From: a virus
Virus record (IMG/VR): IMGVR_UViG_3300013132_002601
Coordinates: 1 to 46,901 of that record
DNA length: 46,901 nucleotides
Direction: 5' to 3' (one strand)
Below, piece by piece: positions 39,856 through 46,663 of this stretch (positions are counted from its first letter, which is position 1; each line of letters opens with the position of its first letter). A model generated the notes under the pieces. It did no database searches and was not told the origin of the DNA. It saw only the letters and a program-made list of their open reading frames with translations. A program made the position numbers and the translations under genes.

Positions 39856-40476
39856 TCAATTTGCTAATGGATTATCCAACGCTTTCTTGATTTTATCATC
39901 AACTTCACGGCGTATTGTTCTAAGTTCAGCGTTCGTTTCTCTTTCTATTCTGTTAACCCTTTCATTCACCGTCTGTACTGTAGCATCTACTTGTTTTTGC
40001 ATCTCTCTTACTTGCGAATCGGTAGATCGACGAATCTCTTTTATTTCGCCGTCAACTTGTCGCCGAATGTCGTTAATGTCTTTTTCAACTTCACGTTGAG
40101 CAGTCTTACTTCCGCGTTCAACACTATCAACAATTTGTTCTATTCGACGAATATCACCTTTTAGATTAGTGTTGATCTCTCTGGTGTATTCAAGCCCCTT
40201 TTCACTATTTTGTTCTAAAACAATAATTCTTTTTTCATATTCACTAAAATCAGGCGCAGTATAGTTTTGAATTGCTTCTTTCATGTTTATGTAATCTTTA
40301 TAGACTTCAAAGGTGGCATATAATCCACCAAGCATACCTGAAATTATTGTACCAGCAATCATAAGTTTTGCTGGCGTAAATGAAAATCCGCCAACACTTA
40401 TTACCGTATTTGAATCTACTGCTGCTTCTAACTTCTCAATTTTTTCATCTATATTCTTATCTTTGGTATTGCTCAT
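39856..40476 (-). CDS. membrane-anchored coiled-coil protein
   Basis: 206 residues. A short cytoplasmic N-terminus, one membrane helix (about 36-58, LMIAGTIISGMLGGLYATF), then some 120 residues of charged coiled coil with 11-residue-like repeats (REVEKDINDIRRQVDGEIKEIRR). It could span the periplasm or tether a complex. No family recognised. It overlaps the exported protein gene upstream by 20 bp and the phosphoesterase gene downstream, so it is part of the late operon. Confidence 0.65.
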   Translation of the reverse strand: MSNTKDKNIDEKIEKLEAAVDSNTVISVGGFSFTPAKLMIAGTIISGMLGGLYATFEVYKDYINMKEAIQNYTAPDFSEYEKRIIVLEQNSEKGLEYTREINTNLKGDIRRIEQIVDSVERGSKTAQREVEKDINDIRRQVDGEIKEIRRSTDSQVREMQKQVDATVQTVNERVNRIERETNAELRTIRREVDDKIKKALDNPLAN

Positions 40477-41704
40477 CTACCATTCTCCCGTGAATTCTGT
40501 CCGATCTTTGATTCATCATTCTCAAAGCTCTTTCATTGTCACGAATTCTGGAACTGGTATATATTTCAGTTGTTGGATAAAATGGAATGTCAGGAAGTTT
40601 TACTATAGTGTATGATGAAATATCAGGCCCAGTATCTTGTATAGATTGGACTAGTTGTTCTTGTGGTCCTTTTGGGACATTTGTTTCTTGTCTTCTAGCG
40701 ATAGACACTTGTGGTGTCGTTTTTTTAGCTTCTTCTACTTTTCTTGTTTCTCTTGCTTGCTTTCTGGCTTCCTCTCTTGATTTTGGTGGTGTAGGTATCT
40801 CTACAGTTTGTGTTGTTTCTGATTTCGATGATAAAACATTTTCAATAATAGGATCAGCAATCACTTTAGGCATTGAATCTTTAATAGGATCCGATGGTAG
40901 TGCATCTGGTAATTCAATCTTTACAATATATCCAGCACACTGTGGATTAAACATGGGATTCGCTGAACATTGTTGATTAAGAAATGCTTGTTGATATCCA
41001 ACACATTCAGAACTGTATAGTGGATTTGCTGAACATTGTTGATTAAAAAATGCTTGTTGGTATCCAACACATTGAGGACTATAAAGCACATTTAAAGAAC
41101 ATTGCTGATTTAAATACGCCTTTTGATAACCCTCACAAGAAATGTTGCTTAAAGGATTGATTATGCATTCGTTTGGTTTATAAAGAATGTTTGCATATAC
41201 ATCTCGAATTCTTGGTCCATAGTTTCCGTATGCTCCGGGCCACCTGTCACCCTCAAGATATGTGAAAGCTATTTTGAAAGTTCCTAACTCATTTCCTGGC
41301 GTTTCTCTGAATGTTACGCTTACGCTTTCTCTAGAGATGTTGTTGTAGAGGTTGTAGGTGTACTGTTGGCGATATAAGTCTTCGCCGGACTTACTAGTCA
41401 AGGAAACATCTGCAATAGCGGTAGTTTCTCCACCCCTAGAACCATAATGAAAATAGTGCCATCCATAACTAAGTCCATATGCGATCACTGGAAACCCAAC
41501 AGACTCAAGCACATTTGAAACGGTTGAACTGAATATCCACGATCCCCCAAAAGGTCCAAACGTAACCCCACCACCGGGCGCTGTCATCGTTTGACCACTA
41601 GACGATGCGCTTAGTGGTAGAGGTAGTTGAGTTTGGCTATTAGAGAAGGATGAACAGAAGAGCAACGCTAAGGAAACCAGAAATTGTTTTCCAAAGTGTG
41701 TCAT
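40457..41704 (-). CDS. exported protein with Cys-containing 22-residue repeats
   Basis: 415 residues. A signal peptide (FLVSLALLFCSSFSNSQ) is followed by a Gly/Ser-rich beta-like region and about four tandem 22-residue units of the form CSANPLYSSECVGYQQAFLNQQ. The tail is charged, Pro- and Arg-rich. Each unit has two cysteines, suggesting a disulfide-stabilised rod outside the inner membrane. Start overlaps the previous gene by 65 bp. A role in the envelope or virion surface is possible; I know related repeat proteins only as hypotheticals in aquatic phages. Confidence 0.65.
   Translation of the reverse strand: MTHFGKQFLVSLALLFCSSFSNSQTQLPLPLSASSSGQTMTAPGGGVTFGPFGGSWIFSSTVSNVLESVGFPVIAYGLSYGWHYFHYGSRGGETTAIADVSLTSKSGEDLYRQQYTYNLYNNISRESVSVTFRETPGNELGTFKIAFTYLEGDRWPGAYGNYGPRIRDVYANILYKPNECIINPLSNISCEGYQKAYLNQQCSLNVLYSPQCVGYQQAFFNQQCSANPLYSSECVGYQQAFLNQQCSANPMFNPQCAGYIVKIELPDALPSDPIKDSMPKVIADPIIENVLSSKSETTQTVEIPTPPKSREEARKQARETRKVEEAKKTTPQVSIARRQETNVPKGPQEQLVQSIQDTGPDISSYTIVKLPDIPFYPTTEIYTSSRIRDNERALRMMNQRSDRIHGRMVDEQYQR
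40930..41170 (-). repeat. 66-bp tandem repeats inside the exported protein gene
   Basis: Three and a half units of about 66 bp, each coding a 22-residue Cys unit. The two central units are nearly identical at the DNA level (GCTGAACATTGTTGATTAA on the plus strand in both), the outer ones diverged. Recent duplication inside the gene is likely. Confidence 0.75.
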
Positions 41705-42182
41705 TCGAGGCCTCTTTCATTGGGACGGGTTTACGTTCTGGATTAGCATCCCAAATTTTCTTTGCTTCTTCACCAATCTTACCGTCAACAGGGCATGGTG
41801 TGCCAGCATTCATCATGGCAGTAAAAACTCTATCGTCTTGACAGAGTGTAGACACCGCAGCAACTTTCATGCCCATATCAAATAATGTCTTAGAAAGTTT
41901 TAATCTTTCACAATTCATGTCTCGAACTGTATTTCCACCAGAAATGCCGAGAATTTGCGTTTGAACAGAGCCGCTAACACCAGTCGTACAAACATCATTG
42001 TTAAGAATGTTCATACTTGGTGAGATAGCGGACGCTGGTGGTGACTTAACCGTTGTTTCGTTGATGCTAGTGCTTCTTGTTTCCACAGAACTTCTAGAAG
42101 TGGAATCTGTAACTATCACATCAGTTTGTGCTACTGCTAATGAAGATATAACAAAAAGTAGCGACGCTAACTTTTTTGTCAT
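41640..42182 (-). CDS. exported protein with C-terminal membrane helix
   Basis: 180 residues. N-terminal signal peptide (MTKKLASLLFVISSLAVAQ), Ser/Thr-rich stretch, a central domain with GVSGSVQTQILGISGG and several cysteines (DMNCERLKL, STLCQDDR, GTPCPVDG), and a C-terminal hydrophobic helix (ISGFLSVALLFILL). First gene of the minus-strand late operon with an AGGAGG ribosome site. Function unknown. Confidence 0.65.
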   Translation of the reverse strand: MTKKLASLLFVISSLAVAQTDVIVTDSTSRSSVETRSTSINETTVKSPPASAISPSMNILNNDVCTTGVSGSVQTQILGISGGNTVRDMNCERLKLSKTLFDMGMKVAAVSTLCQDDRVFTAMMNAGTPCPVDGKIGEEAKKIWDANPERKPVPMKEASNDTLWKTISGFLSVALLFILL

Positions 42183-42203
42183 GATGACCTCCTATGTTCA
42201 CTT

Positions 42204-42211
42204 TATTTATG
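42204..42211 (-). promoter_or_regulatory. late promoter CATAAATA for the exported-protein operon
   Basis: On the minus strand CATAAATA lies 22 bases before the ATG at 42182, followed by AGGAGG. Same box as at 37995-38002. Confidence 0.65.
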
Positions 42212-42232
42212 TGTAAAAAGTTTACAACAGGA

Positions 42233-42261
42233 TTGCAATACATCTAGAATGTGCATAATAT
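42233..42261 (+). promoter_or_regulatory. promoter for the 42282 gene
   Basis: TTGCAA and, 17 bp later, TAATAT within CATAATATATAC. A degenerate inverted repeat TGTGTAAAAAGTTTACAACA (42210-42229) lies directly upstream and may be a weak form of the common operator. The region is divergent with the minus-strand late promoter. Confidence 0.5.
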
Positions 42262-42281
42262 ATACAAATAAAGGAGCTCTC

Positions 42282-42584
42282 ATGACTATTCTAGATGTGA
42301 TATCTGCGCTTTTTAACTTAGTAGTTATGTACTTTACTGCTTCTGCCATTCGAAACTGGTTGCAATCTCGTAAGCAAGATGATAGTATAATTGAAATCGA
42401 TGAAGAAACAACCAAGCTAGTGACAGTCGAAGTTGTTAACCAGTCGGGCAAAACTTATTGGCTAGTTCACGGTCTACATGATAAAGAGTTTATTGCACAA
42501 GGATTTAGTGAAGAAGAGGCTTTGAAGAATACGATTGAACGGTGCCCGGGCAAGACAATTTTTCAAGTTGTAGAAGCTAACTGA
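42282..42584 (+). CDS. small membrane-anchored protein
   Basis: 100 residues from ATG 42282 (AAAGGAG upstream). N-terminal membrane helix (VISALFNLVVMYFTASAI), then a small soluble domain (TVEVVNQSGKTYWLVHGLHDKEFIAQGFSEEEALK). No family recognised. Its stop overlaps the first bases of tRNA-Arg. Confidence 0.65.
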   Translation: MTILDVISALFNLVVMYFTASAIRNWLQSRKQDDSIIEIDEETTKLVTVEVVNQSGKTYWLVHGLHDKEFIAQGFSEEEALKNTIERCPGKTIFQVVEAN

Positions 42585-42657
42585 CTGTGGTGAAAGGGAT
42601 TTATCACAAGGGTCTTCTAAACCCTTATTCCAGGTTCGAGTCCTGGCAGTCAGGCCA
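42581..42657 (+). tRNA. tRNA-Arg(TCT)
   Basis: CTGACTG/CAGTCAG acceptor, anticodon stem-loop AGGGT-CTTCTAA-ACCCT with anticodon TCT, GGTTCGAGTCC T-arm, encoded CCA. First four bases overlap the end of the preceding gene. Confidence 0.93.
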
Positions 42658-42659
42658 AT

Positions 42660-42735
42660 CTCGGTGTAGTGTTTAATGGCAGCACGCTGATCTCCAAAAT
42701 CAGAAGATGCGGTTCAAGTCCGTACACCGAGGCCA
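42660..42735 (+). tRNA. tRNA-Trp(CCA)
   Basis: CTCGGTG/CACCGAG acceptor, anticodon stem-loop CTGAT-CTCCAAA-ATCAG with anticodon CCA, encoded CCA end. Confidence 0.93.
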
Positions 42736-42770
42736 AATATATAATGCAATGAATTGATCTTGGAGCTATT

Positions 42771-43322
42771 ATGTTGGTCCTCACACTTGATGTTGGCGGT
42801 ATGCCTCGTGAATGGGTGACTGTAAAAGATGCAGTTAGTTATTACACTACCGAAAAAGTTCTATGGACTTTGGGTGATCCCATCAAAACTTTTTATGGTG
42901 GGGTTCAAAATTCTGGCATTCAGTCAACAGTCAAAACTCATCCTATCATTGCAGTAAGCAATCACAAGTACAAAAAAGAAAATCTTGGACGTGTTAACCT
43001 ATCCAATAAGACTCTTTTTGGGCGAGATCGTCATGTGTGTGCATACTGTGCTAAAACATTCAAGCCATCTTCATTGTCGCGTGATCATATCCTACCCAGA
43101 GCGCAAGGGGGAGACAATCGGTGGATGAACGTAGTTACATCATGTATTGATTGCAATACCAAAAAAGGCAATCGAACTCCTGAGCAAGCAAGAATGCAAC
43201 TTTGCTATGCTCCTTACATTCCTAACTTGTACGAACATCTGCTTTTGCAGAATCGAAACATTCTTGCTGATCAGATGGAATATTTGAAAACGGGCATTCC
43301 CAAACATTCAAGGGTGATATGA
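42771..43322 (+). CDS. HNH endonuclease family protein
   Basis: 183 residues. The C-terminal half is an HNH nuclease with zinc knuckles CAYCAKTF and CIDCNTKKGN and the core SRDHILPRAQGGDNRWMNVV. The N-terminal 90 residues are of the kind found in stand-alone bacterial HNH proteins rather than intron-homing enzymes. It follows two tRNAs, a common place for mobile HNH genes, but no interrupted gene is visible. It may act in host DNA breakdown or homing. Confidence 0.85.
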   Translation: MLVLTLDVGGMPREWVTVKDAVSYYTTEKVLWTLGDPIKTFYGGVQNSGIQSTVKTHPIIAVSNHKYKKENLGRVNLSNKTLFGRDRHVCAYCAKTFKPSSLSRDHILPRAQGGDNRWMNVVTSCIDCNTKKGNRTPEQARMQLCYAPYIPNLYEHLLLQNRNILADQMEYLKTGIPKHSRVI

Positions 43323-43642
43323 TGGAAAAGGTAATTCGAGACGGAAAGGTTGGTGTTCTCATTTCTGCCGGATATGGTGCAGGTTGGTATTCATGGCATG
43401 GCATCGAGGAGCTTCTCTATGACCCCCGTGTCATTGCAATGTTGGAAAATCCGGATGATGAAGAGGACCTTAGTGCAATCGTAAATTACTGCCACCAAAA
43501 GTATGGAGAACATGAGTATTTTGGTGGTGTAGATGGTCTATATGTTGTATGGGTGCCTGTGGGGAGTCGCTTCCTCATCGAGGATTATGATGGGGCGGAA
43601 TCTATTAGATTTGAGAATGCAATCCCCTGGATAACTGCTTGA
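43319..43642 (+). CDS. conserved phage protein of unknown function
   Basis: 107 residues with GVLISAGYGAGWYSWHGIEELLYDP, a pattern I know from many phage hypotheticals, and an acidic middle. No signal or membrane segment. Starts in an overlap with the HNH gene and is therefore co-transcribed with it. Function unknown. Confidence 0.7.
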   Translation: MMEKVIRDGKVGVLISAGYGAGWYSWHGIEELLYDPRVIAMLENPDDEEDLSAIVNYCHQKYGEHEYFGGVDGLYVVWVPVGSRFLIEDYDGAESIRFENAIPWITA

Positions 43643-43648
43643 TTTATC

Positions 43649-43728
43649 TGTTGTTTTTATACAACACTAGTGTTGCGTTTAAACAACAGTAAAATACTGG
43701 TTGCACTTTCTGCTGAGACCTGTATAAT
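43649..43728 (+). promoter_or_regulatory. tandem operator plus extended -10 promoter
   Basis: Two inverted repeats, TGTTGTTTTTATACAACA (43649-43666) and TGTTGCGTTTAAACAACA (43671-43688), precede TTGCAC (43701-43706), 16 bp, and TATAAT (43723-43728) in CCTGTATAAT. The layout matches the promoter at 9313-9340, including the tandem sites. Operator centres are about 78 and 56 bp before the predicted start. Confidence 0.78.
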
Positions 43729-43760
43729 AGATAGTGTTGAGAAATTAAACGGAGTAGTAG

Positions 43761-44468
43761 ATGAGTTTCGACTTCTCGGATGCAGATCGCGACCTGTTCA
43801 TGTCCCTTAAGGGACTGGTGAATAAGAACCATGGGTTCTTCAAGACTGCTAAGCAGGCGCAGTTCCTGCACAAGCAGTACACCACCAATAACCTTCATAC
43901 GCCCTATGAGGCGATGCGCTACTTCGGCGTGCCTCTCGCTGAAGAGCAAGTCCTAATCACCGTTACTGCACACACCCGCTGGGCTGACTACGGGTCCCGC
44001 AGTATCGTTCCGGTCATCTTCGGGTTTGTCGTGGATAAGCTGGGAGTCATCGCTCACTACAAAATCCGCGGCAACGGCAATCTGCGTGATGGCTGGGCGC
44101 CCAACCCGGAGAAGACTACTCTTGAGTGGTCTCGTCCTGAGGATGCGGCGTGTCCGTGGTCGTTTCCGACCCCCGCTGAAGTTGCTGCGACTCAGGCTCA
44201 TGAGAAGTCGAATGAGTGGCTGGGCATGCCTGGTGACAAGATCGAGGTCGAACTTAAGTTTGTTCGCTGTCGTGATCTTGGCTACTCACAGTTTGGTCAG
44301 ATGTTCATCTCTACTTTCGAGGACTCTAAAGGCAACGTAGTCAACGTCTGGAAATACTTTGACCTTGAGGCGGGTGCTTCGTTGAAGGTCAAGGGTACCG
44401 TCAAGTCGACTGACGACTATAAAGGTCGCAAGCAAACCACTCTTATCCGCATCAAGGAAATTGCTTGA
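43761..44468 (+). CDS. well-expressed protein of unknown function
   Basis: 235 residues, soluble. The C-terminal part (FGQMFISTFEDSKGNVVNVWKYFD...LKVKGTVKSTDDYKGRKQTTLIRI) looks like an OB-fold, as in some single-strand DNA-binding proteins; the N-terminal part has a helix-rich start (SDADRDLFMSLKGLV). Codons are clearly GC-richer than the neighbours, like the CobS-like gene, and the promoter is of the strongest type here. Probably abundant during infection. No family named. Confidence 0.65.
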   Translation: MSFDFSDADRDLFMSLKGLVNKNHGFFKTAKQAQFLHKQYTTNNLHTPYEAMRYFGVPLAEEQVLITVTAHTRWADYGSRSIVPVIFGFVVDKLGVIAHYKIRGNGNLRDGWAPNPEKTTLEWSRPEDAACPWSFPTPAEVAATQAHEKSNEWLGMPGDKIEVELKFVRCRDLGYSQFGQMFISTFEDSKGNVVNVWKYFDLEAGASLKVKGTVKSTDDYKGRKQTTLIRIKEIA

Positions 44469-44509
44469 TGAAGAAAGTTCCTGCTTATCTAAACTTTAAC
44501 TAGATGTGC

Positions 44510-44538
44510 TTGCAAGACCTATGAAGCAGATCTATAAT
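44510..44538 (+). promoter_or_regulatory. sigma70-type promoter for the small-gene cluster
   Basis: TTGCAA (44510-44515) and TATAAT (44533-44538) with 17 bp spacing. No copy of the 18-bp operator is found upstream. AAAGTT/AAACTTT around 44474-44497 is a weak inverted repeat only. Confidence 0.7.
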
Positions 44539-44602
44539 GATGAAGTGAAAAATTTGACGCAAGCACAAGAAGTTCTTAAAAAGTTCATGTTAGGACCAAA
44601 AA

Positions 44603-44827
44603 ATGACACTACCATACGAAAGACTCCGCGCAGTTAATTCGACTCGTGAATTCTTATTTGATCTTCTCATTCCTTCTAAGACTCCGCGAGTGCCTAAAGA
44701 GGTTCGGGATCGTGCTAGGGCACTTCTGCGACACTATCCCTTTGAATCGGACATGGAGATGGTGTGTGATACCAATAAACTTGGTGAGAATTGTCAACCC
44801 ATCTTTTCTAAGGATATGTGGTTATGA
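44603..44827 (+). CDS. BPSL0761-like small protein
   Basis: 74 residues: MTLPYERLRAVNSTREFLFDLL, then KTPRVPKEVRDRARALLRHYP. This strongly recalls the BPSL0761-type family of small proteins from betaproteobacteria, function unknown to me. It suggests gene exchange with a Burkholderiales-like host. AGGA precedes the ATG. It overlaps the next gene by four bases. Confidence 0.65.
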   Translation: MTLPYERLRAVNSTREFLFDLLIPSKTPRVPKEVRDRARALLRHYPFESDMEMVCDTNKLGENCQPIFSKDMWL

Positions 44828-45045
44828 ACGAACGAATACAACTACTTGCTGGTAAGGCGTTGGATCAAGCAGTACCAGAAACTTGGACTACTTTGACTGC
44901 CTCAGACTTGAATGAGTTTACAGAAAAGTTCGCCGAGTTGATTGTTAAAGAATGTGCTGGTGTTGTGGCTGACGCAGTAGACCATCGTGAACCTGCTTCG
45001 ACTTATGTTAGTAAGATTAAACAACATTTCGGAGTTGAAGAATGA
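44824..45045 (+). CDS. small paralogue family protein (MNERI...FGVEE), copy 1
   Basis: 73 residues with the family ends MNERIQLLAGKA and EKFAELIVKECAGVV...IKQHFGVEE. Further members lie at 45212, 45922, 46382 and 46660. Such short proteins are repeated in several phages; function unknown. Starts in an overlap with the preceding stop. Confidence 0.7.
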   Translation: MNERIQLLAGKALDQAVPETWTTLTASDLNEFTEKFAELIVKECAGVVADAVDHREPASTYVSKIKQHFGVEE

Positions 45046-45215
45046 AAAAGTTTGTGTATCGAGTTTGGTATGGGCAAGTGCCTTATCAGCAGAAAATTTT
45101 CACCAAGTATTTAGATGCGTCTCGGTTCATCAAGGAGCAAATTGATGCTGGGTTTATCATTCATTCTGTTCACAAAGAATGGGCAGAATACACAGATGAG
45201 GATGTTGAAGAATGA
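45042..45215 (+). CDS. small protein of unknown function
   Basis: 57 residues (MKKFVYRVWYGQVPYQQKIF...), acidic C-terminus, no family recognised. It starts and ends in ATGA overlaps, so it is part of the coupled run. Missed by length cut-offs but well supported by context. Confidence 0.65.
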   Translation: MKKFVYRVWYGQVPYQQKIFTKYLDASRFIKEQIDAGFIIHSVHKEWAEYTDEDVEE

Positions 45216-45409
45216 ACGAAAGAATTAAAGAACTTGCCAAGAAATCAGTAGAACGGATAGCCGAAGAATTATGTTCAGTTCAACCCATGCCCGATAAATT
45301 GTTTTCTGATCTTTATCGGGAAGGAAAAAGCACTGAAGAACTCAAGGCAGAAGGATATGAGCCTGTGTCAGGTTTAGGACTTGTGTGGATCAAGAAGGAT
45401 AAAAAATGA
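45212..45409 (+). CDS. small paralogue family protein, copy 2 (diverged)
   Basis: 65 residues starting MNERIKELAKKSVERIAEEL, sharing the family N-terminus but ending differently (EGYEPVSGLGLVWIKKDKK). Probably a recombined or diverged member. Overlaps both neighbours by four bases. Confidence 0.65.
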   Translation: MNERIKELAKKSVERIAEELCSVQPMPDKLFSDLYREGKSTEELKAEGYEPVSGLGLVWIKKDKK

Positions 45410-45600
45410 ACGAACAAGAACAATTGATCTATAATGCATGGCGAGACAGTGAAGCATATGCCGTGCCTATGACTGAAGAAGGTGAGAAGCTAGCCAAAAT
45501 GCGATGGTATGGTTTCAAACGAGGTTGGGAATACGCCGAATTCTACGCTAAAACGGGCAGCATCTACATGAAGGACTATGATGAACAGAATTACTATTAA
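45406..45600 (+). CDS. small protein of unknown function
   Basis: 64 residues (MNEQEQLIYNAWRDSEAYAVPM...RWYGFKRGWEYAEFYAK). The central RWYGFKRGWEYAEF piece is like that of short phage proteins I have seen as hypotheticals. No motif. Overlaps the next gene by 23 bp. Confidence 0.62.
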   Translation: MNEQEQLIYNAWRDSEAYAVPMTEEGEKLAKMRWYGFKRGWEYAEFYAKTGSIYMKDYDEQNYY

Positions 45601-45790
45601 TCGCAGCGAATTGAATCGAATCAATGAAATTCTTCACAAGTTGCATGGTGATATGGATCATGCAAGTGTTGAATTGATTCAAGAGGGTGATAACGGCATT
45701 GGTACTGTTCTGACTGCTAAGTTTTATCTCAACTACCAAGATATTCCTGGCGAGTTCTCGGTGGTTATTACTGATGAGAATAACTGGTGA
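45578..45790 (+). CDS. small protein of unknown function
   Basis: 70 residues, or 69 from the second ATG at 45581 (MNRITINRSELNRINEILHKLHG, then a beta-rich part). It ends the run that starts at 44603; the next promoter follows. No family recognised. Confidence 0.6.
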   Translation: MMNRITINRSELNRINEILHKLHGDMDHASVELIQEGDNGIGTVLTAKFYLNYQDIPGEFSVVITDENNW

Positions 45791-45832
45791 TGAATAATCT
45801 GTGATGAAACAATTCAGAGATAACGAATAATA

Positions 45833-45890
45833 TGTTGTTTTAAAACAACAGAAATTTTCGGTTGACAGCCATGGAATTTGGTGCTACAAT
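45833..45890 (+). promoter_or_regulatory. perfect-palindrome operator plus promoter
   Basis: TGTTGTTTTAAAACAACA (45833-45850) is a perfect 18-bp palindrome. TTGACA (45862-45867) and TACAAT (45885-45890) follow with 17 bp spacing; operator centre about 55 bp before the predicted start. The spacer GCCATGGAATTTGGTGC is identical in the next promoter at 46280-46308. Confidence 0.8.
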
Positions 45891-45921
45891 AGCATCATAC
45901 ACTAACAAAACGAAGCAAGAG

Positions 45922-46248
45922 ATGGACAAACGAATTATTGAACTTGCCAATAAGGCCGGATTCTCAGCGAATACAGATGCGGAAAAATTTGAAAAGTTCG
46001 CCGAGCTTGTCATAGAGGAACTGGTCAACTCGATGAGTGTGGAAAACAGTGATTTGTATCACAACCAAGACAATGGCTGGGGATGCATCGCCGTCAAGTT
46101 TTGGGTCGAGGGAGATCCCAGTGCGATGCGGGGTGAACAAATCCAGTCTCGATTTGCCGACGGCAGTGTCAGAGGCACAGGAAGCTATCGTCTCAACCAC
46201 GAGTTTGTCCGTCACCTGATGAGCAAACATTTCGAAAATAAAGAATAA
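45922..46248 (+). CDS. small paralogue family protein, copy 3
   Basis: 108 residues from ATG 45922: MDKRIIELANKAGFS...EKFAELVIEELV, then an inserted middle (NQDNGWGCIAVKFWVEGDPSAMRGEQIQ in two parts) and LMSKHFENKE at the end. The open frame continues upstream over the promoter, but a start there would lie before the predicted transcript start, so 45922 is chosen. Confidence 0.68.
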   Translation: MDKRIIELANKAGFSANTDAEKFEKFAELVIEELVNSMSVENSDLYHNQDNGWGCIAVKFWVEGDPSAMRGEQIQSRFADGSVRGTGSYRLNHEFVRHLMSKHFENKE

Positions 46249-46250
46249 TC

Positions 46251-46308
46251 TGTTGCCTAAAAACAACAGAAATATTCGGTTGACTGCCATGGAATTTGGT
46301 GCTACAAT
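46251..46308 (+). promoter_or_regulatory. operator plus promoter, near-copy of the preceding one
   Basis: TGTTGCCTAAAAACAACA (46251-46268), then TTGACT (46280-46285) and TACAAT (46303-46308), 17 bp apart. From ACAACAGAAAT to the -10 it differs from the 45833 element at only two bases, so the whole promoter was duplicated with the paralogue. Confidence 0.78.
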
Positions 46309-46381
46309 GTTGGTATGGTAACAAAACAGAGCAAGAACGTGAAGTTCTATAGTGAAATTCAACAACGACTTGGAGAGTAAA

Positions 46382-46663
46382 ATGAACCCATTGATTAAAA
46401 AACTTGCTGAACAAGCTGAACTACCCACGATTGATGGTGAATGGGATTACAACGACCGAGAAATTCTTCGCCGTGAGAATGGTGAATGGCGAGTTGCTAC
46501 TTCATCAGAAATCATCGCTGTTTTGTTTGAATGTGAAAAGGGCAGAGAAAAGTTCGCCGAGTTGATTGTTAAAGAATGTGCTGAAGTTGCTAGTTGTAAT
46601 GGTCACGTTAGTGGTTTTACTTTGGGCGATTTGATCAAAGAACATTTCGGAGTTGAAGAATGA
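46382..46663 (+). CDS. small paralogue family protein, copy 4
   Basis: 93 residues from ATG 46382 (GGAGAG upstream): MNPLIKKLAEQAELP, then EKFAELIVKECAEVA and IKEHFGVEE, nearly the same ending as copy 1. Overlaps the next member by four bases. Confidence 0.7.
   Translation: MNPLIKKLAEQAELPTIDGEWDYNDREILRRENGEWRVATSSEIIAVLFECEKGREKFAELIVKECAEVASCNGHVSGFTLGDLIKEHFGVEE

Noticed and set aside
40930-41170. Regular 66-bp repeats that could look like a CRISPR array
   Set aside because: They are in frame, encode a 22-residue Cys repeat of an exported protein, and have no constant repeat/variable spacer pattern.
42771-43322. HNH gene as part of an intron or inteine
   Set aside because: No split gene flanks it; it has its own start and precedes another gene in an overlap.
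45862-45921. Upstream extension of the paralogue gene (start at 45862 or 45871)
   Set aside because: The extension covers the -35, spacer and -10 of a clear promoter, so it would not be in the mRNA; ATG 45922 is used.
46250-46269. LexA (SOS) box reading of CTGT...ACAG
   Set aside because: The spacing between CTGT and ACAG is 12, not the 8 of LexA sites, and the conserved part is TGTTG/CAACA.
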